A stretch of 64,000 bases of DNA from Candidatus Thiodiazotropha sp. (ex Myrtea sp. 'scaly one' KF741663) (GTDB taxonomy: Bacteria; Pseudomonadota; Gammaproteobacteria; Chromatiales; Chromatiaceae), in contig JAHXIQ010000002.1 of NCBI GenBank assembly GCA_025655555.1, positions 62,001 to 126,000 of the forward strand. The letters run 5' to 3'. Position numbers and translations under genes: made by a program. Positions 11,074 through 20,342 of the stretch are shown here, piece by piece. Position 1 is the stretch's first letter. Every line of letters begins with the position of its first letter. The notes under the pieces were generated by a model that searched no databases, was not told the origin of the DNA, and was given only the letters and a program-made list of their open reading frames with translations.

Positions 11074-11538
11074 ATGGATATACGTAAAGTAAAAAAACTG
11101 ATTGAGTTGCTGGAGGAGTCGGATGTCGCCGAAATCGAAATCCACGAGGGTGAAGAGTCGGTAAGAATCAGTCGCCACGGCACCATGCCCGCTCCCGCAG
11201 CCATGCCCGCCATGATGCAGCAGGCACCTGCCGCTGCACCTCAAGCACCAGCGGCCGCGCCTGCTCCTTCTGCCGGCAGCGAAGAAGCCGACAATCAACT
11301 CGAGGGACACGCAGTAAGATCCCCCATGGTCGGCACCTTCTACAAATCCCCTTCACCAGGCAGCAAAGCTTTCGTAGAGGTGGGCCAACAGGTTGCCGTC
11401 GGCGATACACTCTGCATCATCGAAGCGATGAAGATTCTCAACCAGATCGAGTCGGACAAATCCGGCACTGTGAAGCAGATTCTGGTCGATAACGGTGAAC
11501 CCGTCGAGTACAACGAACCTCTCTTCATTATTGACTGA
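11074..11538 (+). CDS. accB: Biotin carboxyl carrier protein of acetyl-CoA carboxylase
   Basis: The 154-residue carrier subunit of acetyl-CoA carboxylase. The N-terminal helix region ([18 protein letters not shown]) contacts biotin carboxylase. An Ala/Pro-rich linker spans about residues 45-70, and the C-terminal biotinyl domain has EAMK with K120 as the biotinylation site. It is co-directional with accC, eight bases apart, so the two subunits are made together. Length and order are normal. Confidence 0.98.
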   Translation: MDIRKVKKLIELLEESDVAEIEIHEGEESVRISRHGTMPAPAAMPAMMQQAPAAAPQAPAAAPAPSAGSEEADNQLEGHAVRSPMVGTFYKSPSPGSKAFVEVGQQVAVGDTLCIIEAMKILNQIESDKSGTVKQILVDNGEPVEYNEPLFIID

Positions 11539-11546
11539 GTGAACCC

Positions 11547-12887
11547 ATGATAGAAAAGATCGTCATCGCCAACCGAGGCGAGATAGCACTGCGCATCCTG
11601 CGTGCCTGTAAAGAGCTTGGTATAAAAACCGTTGCGGTTCACTCTGAAGCCGACCGGGATCTGAAGCATGTCTTATTGGCAGACGAATCGGTCTGCATCG
11701 GACCGGCGCCATCCAGCGAGAGCTATCTGAACGTCCCCGCCATCATCAGTGCTGCGGAAGTCACAGATTCAGTCGCCATCCATCCGGGCTATGGCTTTCT
11801 GTCAGAGAATGCCGATTTTGCAGAGCGTGTGGAGAACAGCGGCTTCATCTTCATCGGCCCGAAGGCAGATACCATCCGCGTCATGGGTGACAAGGTCGCC
11901 GCCATCGAAGCCATGCAACAAGCTGGCGTGCCAACCGTACCGGGTTCAGACGGACCGCTCGACGGTAACGGCAAACGCACCAGGGAGATGGGAGCAAAAA
12001 TAGGCTACCCGGTGATTATCAAGGCTGCAGGTGGAGGCGGCGGACGTGGCATGCGTGTAGTCCACAGCGAGGCCACCCTGCTCAATGCCGTGGCGATGAC
12101 CAAGGCAGAAGCGGAAGCTTCCTTTGGCAACGCCATGGTCTATATGGAGAAATACCTCGAAAACCCACGTCATGTGGAGTTTCAGATTCTCTCCGACACC
12201 CATGGCAATGCCATCCACTTGGGTGAGCGCGACTGCTCTATGCAACGCCGCCACCAGAAAGTTGTGGAGGAGGCCCCGGCCCCAGGCATCACAGAACAGC
12301 AGCGGAGTGATATCGGCATTCGCTGTGCCGAGGCCTGCCGACAGATCGGCTATCGCGGCGCTGGCACCTTCGAGTTTCTCTATGAGAACGGCGAATTCTA
12401 TTTTATCGAGATGAATACCCGCGTCCAGGTAGAGCATCCGGTGACAGAATTGATCACCGGTGTTGATATCGTGAAGGAGCAAATTCTTATCGCTTCGGGT
12501 GAACCGCTAAGTTACAAGCAGGAAGAGATCACGCTGCGCGGACATGCAGTCGAGTGCCGCATCAATGCAGAAGATCCGGAAAATTTTCTTCCCAGCCCCG
12601 GCAACATTAATCAGTTGCACACCCCCGGCGGTCCCGGCGTCAGAGTCGACACACATATCTATAGCGGTTACAGAGTACCGCCTTACTACGACTCAATGAT
12701 CGGCAAGCTGATCACCCATGGAGAGACTCGTGAATCTGCCATTGCCCGTATGCGAATAGCACTGCAGGAGATGGTCATCAGCGGCATCAAAACCAATATC
12801 CCGCTACATATCGATATCATGCGTGACAGTGCCTTCAAGGCCGGCGGTGCAAATATTCACTACCTGGAAAAGAAACTGGGACTCTAA
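11547..12887 (+). CDS. accC: Biotin carboxylase subunit of acetyl-CoA carboxylase
   Basis: An ATP-grasp enzyme that carboxylates biotin on AccB, the first half-reaction of fatty-acid synthesis. The start [17 protein letters not shown], the glycine-rich ATP loop [14 protein letters not shown], and the active-site segment [14 protein letters not shown] are all intact. The 446-residue length is standard. It ends the accBC pair; prmA follows after 80 bp. Confidence 0.99.
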   Translation: MIEKIVIANRGEIALRILRACKELGIKTVAVHSEADRDLKHVLLADESVCIGPAPSSESYLNVPAIISAAEVTDSVAIHPGYGFLSENADFAERVENSGFIFIGPKADTIRVMGDKVAAIEAMQQAGVPTVPGSDGPLDGNGKRTREMGAKIGYPVIIKAAGGGGGRGMRVVHSEATLLNAVAMTKAEAEASFGNAMVYMEKYLENPRHVEFQILSDTHGNAIHLGERDCSMQRRHQKVVEEAPAPGITEQQRSDIGIRCAEACRQIGYRGAGTFEFLYENGEFYFIEMNTRVQVEHPVTELITGVDIVKEQILIASGEPLSYKQEEITLRGHAVECRINAEDPENFLPSPGNINQLHTPGGPGVRVDTHIYSGYRVPPYYDSMIGKLITHGETRESAIARMRIALQEMVISGIKTNIPLHIDIMRDSAFKAGGANIHYLEKKLGL

Positions 12888-12890
12888 ACT

Positions 12891-12958
12891 AAAGAGTTTT
12901 GAGTGTTGAATTAAGAAATCCACACGTTTTTCAACTCACTCGTCACTAAAAGCTCAAA
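12891..12958. repeat. Imperfect GAGTTTTGAG-type inverted repeat between accC and prmA
   Basis: GAGTTTTGAGTGTTGAA on the left is loosely mirrored by TTCAACTCACT and AAAAGCTCAAAAG on the right. The left arm contains the same TTTTGAG heptamer that is tandemly repeated behind glgP. It could be a degenerate member of a small intergenic repeat family. Weak evidence. Confidence 0.3.
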
Positions 12959-12967
12959 AGGCTTCGA

Positions 12968-13849
12968 ATGTCCTGGCTACAATTATCCATCGATACCAGC
13001 GAAGCCGAGGCGCCATTACTCGAACTGGTATTCGAACGCCTTGGCGCACTCTCTGTCACCCTCGGGGATGCCGGTGATCAACCGCTGCTGGAGCTACCGC
13101 CGGATAGCCAGCAGCTCTGGAACCAAACCCGGGTCACTGCGCTTTTTGAGGGTGATAAAGATCCCAAAAGGCTACAACATGCAATGACTGAGGCCCTCGA
13201 TACAACGATTGCCAGCCGATGCTGTTGGGAGCGTATTGAGGACAGAATCTGGGAGCGAGTGTGGCTTGAACATTTCAAGCCCATGCAGTTCGGGCAACGC
13301 CTTTGGATCTGCCCCGAAGGCCAGACAGTGACACAAAAGCATGGCGTGGTCATACAGCTTGACCCCGGATTGGCATTCGGTACCGGCACGCACCCCACCA
13401 CAGCGCTCTGTCTGGAGTGGCTTGACGGCCTTGACCTGAACGGTAAAACAATCATCGACTACGGTTGCGGTTCGGGCATCCTTGCCATCGCTGCGCTTAA
13501 ACTCGGTGCGGAATCCGCCATTGCTATCGATCACGACCCACAAGCCCTGCAGGCCAGCCAGGATAACGCCGCAAAAAACGGTGTATCTGAGCGGATAACC
13601 ACATTGCTGCCAGATGAGATGCCAACAATGACAGCGCACATCCTGGTGGCAAACATTCTCGCCGGCCCACTGATACAACTCGCTCCAAAACTGGACGCTC
13701 TAATCCAGCCAGGCGGTGCATTCGCCCTCTCTGGCATACTTACTGAGCAGCACGCAGAGGTCGCCGCTTCATATCAGTCATTTGCTCACCTGTCACAGCC
13801 GCGGCAGCGCGATGAGTGGATACTCATCCCAGGTCTCAAACATCTCTGA
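12968..13849 (+). CDS. prmA: Ribosomal protein L11 methyltransferase
   Basis: A SAM-dependent enzyme that trimethylates ribosomal protein L11. The N-terminal substrate domain (starting MSWLQLSIDTSEAEAPLLE) is followed by GLAFGTGTHPTT and the SAM loop IIDYGCGSGILAIAALKLG, then VANILAGPL. At 293 residues it is full length. Position between accC and dusB-fis is the conserved gammaproteobacterial order. Confidence 0.98.
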   Translation: MSWLQLSIDTSEAEAPLLELVFERLGALSVTLGDAGDQPLLELPPDSQQLWNQTRVTALFEGDKDPKRLQHAMTEALDTTIASRCCWERIEDRIWERVWLEHFKPMQFGQRLWICPEGQTVTQKHGVVIQLDPGLAFGTGTHPTTALCLEWLDGLDLNGKTIIDYGCGSGILAIAALKLGAESAIAIDHDPQALQASQDNAAKNGVSERITTLLPDEMPTMTAHILVANILAGPLIQLAPKLDALIQPGGAFALSGILTEQHAEVAASYQSFAHLSQPRQRDEWILIPGLKHL

Positions 13850-13941
13850 CGCTATTCTCAAGCCCACATGCATGAAAGGTGTTGCCTGTCCGGCCGCTTC
13901 CGTCTAACTTAGAGGTCCCGAAAGACGTCTTCACCTGAACC

Positions 13942-15201
13942 ATGCTTACTCAGTGCCCACACTGCCAGACCCTGTTCCGTATCGGACCGGAGCAACTCAA
14001 GGTCGCCGATGGCAAGGTACGCTGCAATCAATGCAGCCAGATCTTCAATGCCCTGCATCGCCTGCACGATTCCCCCGCCCCATTCCTTCAGCTAGATGAT
14101 GAAGAATCAGAGGTTGCCTGGCCGCAAACAGAAGCAGAGCAGACACCCGATAAGCAGGAGGAAGAGGAGCCCACCTGGGAGGAAAGCTTTTCAACGCAGG
14201 ATGACACATCGCAAATCCAAGATGATGAGATAGCCGATGGAGAAATACTCAATTCAAACGACAGTAAGCCAGACGAGGACAGTGACACCCTTCTGACAGT
14301 CGATGACACCACCAAGGAGTCGGATACCGATAGCGACCTAGAGTATGTCGTCGAACAGAATGACGGACTCGAGATCGAGCCGGACTATCTCGCTGCCGAT
14401 AGCGAATCCCAGATGTCAGAACTACTGGACCAAGATTCCGTCTCTACACACCTGCAGACAAACGACACAGATAAAGATACCGCTGAGGTGATTGACCTCA
14501 ACATCCATGAAGAGCCGGCTGTCGAGGCAGAAGAGAATGAGACGCCACCAGGTTATGACTTCGGCGACAGTATCCTAAAAGACGAGGTGATTGATGTCCT
14601 GGATGGCAGGCCGGATTACGATTCCATACCCGCATTTCACTCCAACATCGACGAGCCCTCAGGTACCTCTCTCCCGCCTGTGGATGAAAAAGTCCTCGCC
14701 TTTGAAGCTGTGGAGGCCCATGAGAAAGGTAAGAAAGGCCATGCCCTCTGGTTTTTTGGTTCTCTCTTGCTTGTCGTTTTACTCACCAGTCAGCTTGCTT
14801 GGCAGTTTCGTTATGACCTGATCCACTATGATGTCGGCCGCCAGGTATTGAACGTCATTTGCAAGATTACCCGATGTGAAGTACCGAATCGCCGGGACAC
14901 CAATAAGATCCTTATAGAGGGACGTAACCTGAGTACCGACCCGAGTGAGCCGGATGTCCTCTTTATGAGACTCTATATGGTTAATGCCGCTGCCTTCGAT
15001 CAACCCTTTCCCAAACTGCAACTGAGCCTCTATGACGACAACGGAAAACTCGTTGCCCGCCGCACCTTTTTACCGGACCAATACCTGCCAGAAAGTGAAC
15101 GCAACAAAAGCATGATGCCGAGAGCACAGCAAATCCTTGCTGAAATGAAGGTAATCGATCCCGGCAAAGAGGTCACGGGCTTCACTTTCGATTTTCTGTA
15201 G
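13942..15201 (+). CDS. MJ0042-type zinc-ribbon protein with membrane anchor and DUF3426 domain
   Basis: The N-terminus is a small zinc ribbon with C5-x2-C8 and C28-x2-C31 (CPHCQTLFRIGPEQL, then RCNQC). About 200 very acidic, low-complexity residues follow, then one membrane helix near residue 275 (WFFGSLLLVVLLTSQLAW), and a C-terminal periplasmic DUF3426 domain ending EVTGFTFDFL. The arrangement, and the place between prmA and dusB, are common in gamma- and betaproteobacteria. The function is not known. It may be an envelope protein whose cytoplasmic ribbon binds a partner; this is a guess. The long acidic linker is larger than in many relatives. Confidence 0.85.
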   Translation: MLTQCPHCQTLFRIGPEQLKVADGKVRCNQCSQIFNALHRLHDSPAPFLQLDDEESEVAWPQTEAEQTPDKQEEEEPTWEESFSTQDDTSQIQDDEIADGEILNSNDSKPDEDSDTLLTVDDTTKESDTDSDLEYVVEQNDGLEIEPDYLAADSESQMSELLDQDSVSTHLQTNDTDKDTAEVIDLNIHEEPAVEAEENETPPGYDFGDSILKDEVIDVLDGRPDYDSIPAFHSNIDEPSGTSLPPVDEKVLAFEAVEAHEKGKKGHALWFFGSLLLVVLLTSQLAWQFRYDLIHYDVGRQVLNVICKITRCEVPNRRDTNKILIEGRNLSTDPSEPDVLFMRLYMVNAAAFDQPFPKLQLSLYDDNGKLVARRTFLPDQYLPESERNKSMMPRAQQILAEMKVIDPGKEVTGFTFDFL

Positions 15202-15257
15202 TTTTTTATAATTACCATTCTCATCTTAGTGAGTGTTGGAATCCTTTACAGTCATAT

Positions 15258-15281
15258 AAATATCTTTTTTTAAAGATATTT
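15258..15281. repeat. AT-rich palindrome upstream of dusB-fis
   Basis: AAATATCTTT and AAAGATATTT are perfect inverted repeats separated by four T. They lie in a 246-bp AT-rich gap before dusB. This is where a dusB-fis promoter would be expected, but I cannot assign -35 and -10 boxes with confidence. It may also act as a weak terminator for the upstream gene. Confidence 0.45.
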
Positions 15282-15447
15282 AATAGTTTACTTAGATGCC
15301 TTAGAGCCACTTCGCATCTATGCACTTTATTGGTACCGCATCCAGATCAATTGAACGTGATTTTATTTTTGATTCCGCACCATAATGGCGGTAGTATCCC
15401 AACCCCTCCTCAATCACCAACAGCCCCCCGTAAGAAGGGCAGATTGA

Positions 15448-16434
15448 ATGCAAATCGGACCCTATAAATTAGATAACAATCTGCTGCTTGCACCCATGGC
15501 GGGTGTTACCGACAGACCCTTTCGACAACTTTGCAGAAAGTTGGGTGCGGGCTTGGCTGTGTCAGAAATGATATCCGCCGACGCCGCACTCTGGGGTACA
15601 CGCAAGAGCGTAAAGCGATTGGATCATCGAGGGGAAGATGGCCCGATTGCCGTACAGATACTGGGATCGGATCCGGCGATGATGGCCGATGCCGCAAAAG
15701 CCAACGTAGCCTTTGGGGCACAGATTATCGATATTAATATGGGCTGCCCTGCAAAAAAAGTATGCCGAAAGGCTGCAGGTTCGGCACTACTTAAGAACGA
15801 GCCTTTGGTGGCCGAGATACTGCGAGCAGTCGTGGACGCCGTTGATATACCGGTAACATTGAAGATCCGCACAGGACAGGACAAGTCAGAAAGGAATGGA
15901 ATACGTATTGCGAAGATTGCCGAGGATTCTGGCATTCAGGCCCTATCGGTCCATGGCCGAACACGTGCCTGCAAGTTTGCCGGTGAAGCGGAGTACGAAA
16001 CCATTAGCCAGATAAAACAGCAGATCGACATACCGGTCATTGCCAATGGAGACATCAACTCTCCTGAGAAGGCAAAGCAGGTACTTGAGCAGACCGGTGC
16101 AGATGGCCTCATGATCGGCCGCGCCGCACAGGGCAGACCCTGGATCTTTCGTGAAATCGATCACTTTCTGCAGACAGGCGACCTGTTGCCAGCGCCAGAC
16201 ACTCAATGGGTTGCAGACATCTTATTGGAACACCTGTCTCAGCTTTACGAATTCTATGGGGAAACGATGGGCACCCGGATCGCCCGCAAACACATTGCCT
16301 GGTACAGTAAACGACACCCCGGCGGGGCGCGTTTCAGGGAAAAAATCAACCGAACGGAATCAGCCAGCCAGCAACTGCAATACGCACGTGCATATTTTGC
16401 GTGTCAAAAAGAGAAAGGGGAACTGGCGGCATGA
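15448..16434 (+). CDS. dusB: tRNA-dihydrouridine synthase B
   Basis: A flavoenzyme that reduces specific uridines in the tRNA D-loop. It has the start MQIGPYKLDNNLLLAPMAGVTD, the catalytic cysteine in NMGCPAKKV, and the FMN phosphate region DGLMIGRAAQGRPWIF. The 328-residue length fits. The residue after AKKV is cysteine, where E. coli has asparagine. Its TGA overlaps the ATG of fis, the classic dusB-fis operon in which dusB leads and fis is translationally coupled. Confidence 0.98.
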   Translation: MQIGPYKLDNNLLLAPMAGVTDRPFRQLCRKLGAGLAVSEMISADAALWGTRKSVKRLDHRGEDGPIAVQILGSDPAMMADAAKANVAFGAQIIDINMGCPAKKVCRKAAGSALLKNEPLVAEILRAVVDAVDIPVTLKIRTGQDKSERNGIRIAKIAEDSGIQALSVHGRTRACKFAGEAEYETISQIKQQIDIPVIANGDINSPEKAKQVLEQTGADGLMIGRAAQGRPWIFREIDHFLQTGDLLPAPDTQWVADILLEHLSQLYEFYGETMGTRIARKHIAWYSKRHPGGARFREKINRTESASQQLQYARAYFACQKEKGELAA

Positions 16435-16727
16435 ACATCGACGCAAGTCTGTTCAATAAAGAAGATGACAGCAGACTGACTGTCACGCATAGCAAAAAAT
16501 CGGAACCGCTGCGTCAGTGTGTCAGCGACGCAATGCAGCGTTACTTCCAAAACCTCAATGGCCATGGCGCAAATAATCTCTATCGCCTGGTTATGAACGA
16601 GGTGGAAGCACCATTGCTTGAAAGCGTTATGAAACACACCGGCGGCAATCAGACATTAGCCGCCTCTATCCTAGGCATCAGCCGCAGTACATTACGCAAG
16701 AAGCTCTCCCAGTACGACCTGGACTGA
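16431..16727 (+). CDS. fis: DNA-binding protein Fis
   Basis: A 98-residue nucleoid protein that bends DNA, activates rRNA promoters and assists site-specific recombination. The C-terminal helix-turn-helix GGNQTLAASILGISRSTLRK closely follows the family. The ATG overlaps the dusB stop (ATGA); upstream in-frame codons belong to dusB in another frame and are not part of this gene. The length equals E. coli Fis. Confidence 0.97.
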   Translation: MNIDASLFNKEDDSRLTVTHSKKSEPLRQCVSDAMQRYFQNLNGHGANNLYRLVMNEVEAPLLESVMKHTGGNQTLAASILGISRSTLRKKLSQYDLD

Positions 16728-16835
16728 GCCGTAGGATACATACCCATGCACACGGGCAGCTGTCCAATGCGAACATCATAAAACGCATTCGGCAACTGCC
16801 CGATTTACGTTCAACAAGATAGGGGAAACCCACCC

Positions 16836-18395
16836 ATGGCATCTATTAAACGCGCCCTGATCAGCGTCTCAGAAAAAACCGGCATCGTCGACTTTGCTCG
16901 CAACCTCGTTGATAAACAGATCGAGATTCTCTCTACCGGCGGCACAGCCAAGCTGCTGACAGCAAGTGATGTACCTGTAACCGAGGTCTCCGAATACACC
17001 GGCTACCCTGAGATGATGGATGGGCGGGTCAAGACGCTTCATCCCAAAATTCATGGCGGCATTCTTGGCAGGCGCGGTACCGACGATGGCGTGATGAAAG
17101 AGAACGGCATCGGTGCTATCGACCTTATCGTAGTCAATCTCTACCCCTTCGAAGAGACTGTCGCCAAACCTGATTGCGACCTGCCCACCGCCATCGAAAA
17201 TATCGACATCGGCGGTCCCACCATGCTGCGCGCTGCGGCTAAGAATCATAAGGATGTTACCGTCGTGGTCGATGCCGCTGACTACGATCGGGTTCTGCAG
17301 GAGATGGCGAATAACGATAATGCCGTGACCGACGCCACCCGTTTCGATCTGGCCGTGAAGACCTTCGAACACACCGCCCGTTACGACAGCGCCATCGCCA
17401 ACTACCTCGGGGCGCGACTGGGCGATGAGGTGAGCGACTTTCCCCGTACGCTTTCCATGCAGTTCAAACAGACCCAGACCATGCGCTACGGTGAGAATCC
17501 CCACCAGAAAGCCGCCTTCTTCGTGGAGAATCTTATCGAAGAAGCCAGTGTGGCTACTGCCACTCAATTACAGGGCAAGGAACTCTCTTATAACAATATT
17601 GCTGATACCGATGCCGCGCTGGAGTGCGTTAAAAGTTTTGACGAGGGTCCCGCCTGCGTCATTGTCAAACACGCCAACCCCTGTGGTGTCGCCTATGGTG
17701 CCAGCCTGCTGGAAGCCTATGACCGCGCCTACAGCACTGATCCGGAGTCAGCCTTCGGCGGCATTATCGCCTTCAACGGCGAATTGGATGGAGAGACCGC
17801 CAAGGCCATCGTCGAGCGCCAGTTTGTCGAGGTGATTATCGCCCCCAAAGTCTCTGCTGCCGCAGTTGAAGAAGTCAGCAGTAAGAAAAACGTACGACTC
17901 TTATCTTGTGGAGAGTGGACCAGTGAAGCCATCCACCGTACGGAGTACAAGCGTGTTAACGGTGGTCTGCTGGTACAGGATGCCGACCTGCAACTGACCA
18001 AAGAGATCAAGGTCGTCAGCCAACGCCAGCCTACCGAGCAGGAGATGCGTGACCTGCTCTTTACCTGGCGTGTGGCCAAATACGTCAAGTCCAATGCCAT
18101 CGTCTATGGTCGCGACGGTATGACCATTGGTGTTGGCGCCGGGCAGATGAGCCGCATAAACTCTGCCCGGATAGCCGGCATAAAAGCTGAACACGCAGGA
18201 TTGACGGTTAAAGGATCGGTCATGGCGTCGGATGCCTTTTTCCCCTTCCGCGATGGTATCGACAATGCCGCCGAGGCAGGTATTGCCGCCGTTATTCAGC
18301 CAGGCGGATCGATGCGTGACGACGAGGCCATTGCCGCCGCCAATGAACATGGCATGGCCATGGTATTCACAGGCATGCGCCATTTCCGTCATTGA
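16836..18395 (+). CDS. purH: Bifunctional AICAR formyltransferase / IMP cyclohydrolase
   Basis: Performs the last two steps of IMP synthesis. The N-terminal MGS-like cyclohydrolase domain (about residues 1-150, [21 protein letters not shown]) and the C-terminal formyltransferase domain with HANPCG and VKSNAIVYG are both complete. The length is 519. It is followed by a terminator and a small repeat element before purD, so the usual purHD operon is interrupted here. Confidence 0.99.
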   Translation: MASIKRALISVSEKTGIVDFARNLVDKQIEILSTGGTAKLLTASDVPVTEVSEYTGYPEMMDGRVKTLHPKIHGGILGRRGTDDGVMKENGIGAIDLIVVNLYPFEETVAKPDCDLPTAIENIDIGGPTMLRAAAKNHKDVTVVVDAADYDRVLQEMANNDNAVTDATRFDLAVKTFEHTARYDSAIANYLGARLGDEVSDFPRTLSMQFKQTQTMRYGENPHQKAAFFVENLIEEASVATATQLQGKELSYNNIADTDAALECVKSFDEGPACVIVKHANPCGVAYGASLLEAYDRAYSTDPESAFGGIIAFNGELDGETAKAIVERQFVEVIIAPKVSAAAVEEVSSKKNVRLLSCGEWTSEAIHRTEYKRVNGGLLVQDADLQLTKEIKVVSQRQPTEQEMRDLLFTWRVAKYVKSNAIVYGRDGMTIGVGAGQMSRINSARIAGIKAEHAGLTVKGSVMASDAFFPFRDGIDNAAEAGIAAVIQPGGSMRDDEAIAAANEHGMAMVFTGMRHFRH

Positions 18396-18418
18396 GTTTG
18401 CTGCCGGGGCAATTAATT

Positions 18419-18442
18419 ATCCCCCCACTAAGGGGGATTTTA
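18419..18442 (+). terminator. Rho-independent terminator after purH
   Basis: ATCCCCC, a short loop, then GGGGGAT followed by TTT. It lies 24 bp past the purH stop and abuts the repeat element beginning at 18441. It suggests that purD has its own promoter. Confidence 0.6.
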
Positions 18443-18521
18443 TAACGCAGTGCTCGCTAAGAATCGCAGAGAGCGCAAAGGGTTTTCATTAGTTACGTTT
18501 CTTTGCGAGCTTTGCGTTATA
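18441..18521. repeat. 81-bp inverted-repeat element (GCGCAAAG family), solo copy
   Basis: The element begins TATAACGC and ends GCGTTATA. Its two arms (ATAACGCAGTGCTCGCTAAG and, reversed, ATAACGCAAAGCTCGCAAAG) resemble each other. They also resemble the terminal repeats flanking the GxxExxY gene at 45515-45980. It has no coding capacity and looks like an internally deleted, MITE-like derivative of that element. Confidence 0.75.
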
Positions 18522-18588
18522 TTTCACCGATCCCAGGTCGAGACTCAATCAATCCAACTCGCAGTCAGGTACAACCAGTAAAAAAATC

Positions 18589-19878
18589 ATGAATATACTC
18601 GTCATTGGCGCGGGCGGCCGCGAACACGCCCTGGCCTGGAAGGCCGCACAATCCCCTCTGGCCGATAAGGTCTATGTTGCACCAGGCAATGCCGGTACCG
18701 CATTGGAGGCACGATTGGAAAATGTACAGATCGATGTCAATGCGATTGATGAGCTGATCGATTTCGCCAAAACCAATGATATCGGCCTCACCATCGTGGG
18801 ACCTGAGGCGCCGCTGGTCATAGGCATTGTCGACGCTTTTACAGCAGCCGGTCTACGCTGCTTTGGACCCGGTCGAGAAGCAGCACAGCTGGAAGGCTCC
18901 AAGTCCTTTACCAAGGATTTCCTCGCCCGCCATCATATTCCTACCGCCGACTACCAGACCTTTACCGATACGGATTCTGCCCTCGCCTATCTGCAGGAGA
19001 CCGGCGCACCCATCGTGATCAAGGCCGATGGTCTGGCCGCAGGCAAAGGGGTCATCGTCGCCATGGATCTGGAGACAGCTGAACAGACCGTCAGAGACAT
19101 GCTGGCCGGCAATGCCTTCGGTGAAGCCGGTCACCAAGTGGTCATCGAGGAGTATCTGGAAGGAGAAGAGGCAAGCTTCATCGTCATGGCAGATGGCGAG
19201 CATGTCCTACCCATGGCTACCAGCCAGGACCACAAACGGATGGGAGACGGCGATACCGGTCTCAACACCGGTGGTATGGGTGCATACTCTCCCGCGCCTG
19301 TGGTGACAGACGAGATTCACCAGCGCATCATGGAGCAAGTGATCCTGCCCACAGTCAAGGGCATGGCTGATGAGGGCCGCCCCTATACCGGCTTTCTCTA
19401 TGCCGGCCTCATGATCACCGCAGATGGCACACCGAAAGTCATCGAATACAACTGCCGTTTCGGTGATCCCGAGACCCAACCGATCATGCTACGCATGCGT
19501 TCTGATCTGGTGGCTCACTGCCTTGCTGCGCTGGAACAGCGACTCGACAGAGAGACCACCGAATGGGACCCCCGAGCTTCAGTAGGCGTTGTTCTGGCCG
19601 CAGGCGGCTATCCAGGCCCCTATCAAAAAGATCTGCCAATCAGCGGCCTGCCAGAGCCGGAGAGTGATGATGCCAAGGTATTTCATGCCGGCACAGCGCT
19701 GCTCAACGACCAAATCGTCACTGCCGGTGGTCGTGTTCTCTGCGCAACAGCACTGGGCGACACGGTGACCCAGGCCCAGCAGCGCGCTTACGAGTTGACC
19801 CGTTCCATCCATTGGGAAAAGGTTTATTTCCGTTCCGATATTGCATATCGCGCTATTGCCAGGGAACAGCAGCACTGA
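18589..19878 (+). CDS. purD: Phosphoribosylamine-glycine ligase (GAR synthetase)
   Basis: An ATP-grasp enzyme of purine synthesis that joins glycine to phosphoribosylamine. It shows the N-terminal MNILVIGAGGREHALAWK, the ATP loop IKADGLAAGKGVIVA, and the metal-site segment NCRFGDPETQ. The 429-residue length is standard. It follows purH, separated by a terminator and repeat. The VanZ-like gene begins at its stop codon. Confidence 0.99.
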   Translation: MNILVIGAGGREHALAWKAAQSPLADKVYVAPGNAGTALEARLENVQIDVNAIDELIDFAKTNDIGLTIVGPEAPLVIGIVDAFTAAGLRCFGPGREAAQLEGSKSFTKDFLARHHIPTADYQTFTDTDSALAYLQETGAPIVIKADGLAAGKGVIVAMDLETAEQTVRDMLAGNAFGEAGHQVVIEEYLEGEEASFIVMADGEHVLPMATSQDHKRMGDGDTGLNTGGMGAYSPAPVVTDEIHQRIMEQVILPTVKGMADEGRPYTGFLYAGLMITADGTPKVIEYNCRFGDPETQPIMLRMRSDLVAHCLAALEQRLDRETTEWDPRASVGVVLAAGGYPGPYQKDLPISGLPEPESDDAKVFHAGTALLNDQIVTAGGRVLCATALGDTVTQAQQRAYELTRSIHWEKVYFRSDIAYRAIAREQQH

Positions 19879-20279
19879 ACCCCACACAACCAGCCCTGAA
19901 CGGCACACCCCATAGCGGTCGTTTTAGGGCTGCCTTTGCCCTGACACTGGTGTTGGTCGGTTATCTCTCGTTCGGTCAGCTTGAAGAGACACCGGTCGCA
20001 GACATTAACGACAAATTCGGACATGCGGCTGCATTTCTCTGCCTGGCCTTTCTACTCGATTTTGCCTGGCCAAGGCACCATTGGGGACTGCAGAAATTAT
20101 TACCACTACTGGCTTATGGCCTGTTCATAGAATTGGTCCAATACTATCTTCCCTACCGCAATTTCTCATTGTGGGATCTGGCCGCCGATGGCCTGGGCCT
20201 ATTTTTATATCCTCTCTCCTTTCCTATATTGAAACGAATACCTATCTTGGCAGTGCGCTGGAATAGTGCTACCAATTAA
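19875..20279 (+). CDS. VanZ-like membrane protein
   Basis: A small integral membrane protein with about four hydrophobic helices. It has the VanZ-family signatures DKFGHAAAFLCLAFLL and FIELVQYYLPYRNFSLWDLAADGLG. VanZ itself confers low-level teicoplanin resistance in enterococci; the role of the many proteobacterial relatives is unknown. The start is uncertain: a CTG overlapping the purD stop, with AGGGAA eight bases upstream, is my preference. A TTG at 19812 would overlap purD by 67 bp, and a GTG at 19950 would cut the first helix. It is probably co-transcribed with purD. Confidence 0.75.
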   Translation: MNPTQPALNGTPHSGRFRAAFALTLVLVGYLSFGQLEETPVADINDKFGHAAAFLCLAFLLDFAWPRHHWGLQKLLPLLAYGLFIELVQYYLPYRNFSLWDLAADGLGLFLYPLSFPILKRIPILAVRWNSATN

Positions 20280-20342
20280 AGGGGAAGCCACCTGAATATC
20301 CAGGCTACCCGACATTGACATTCGACGCTGAAAAGATGAAGC

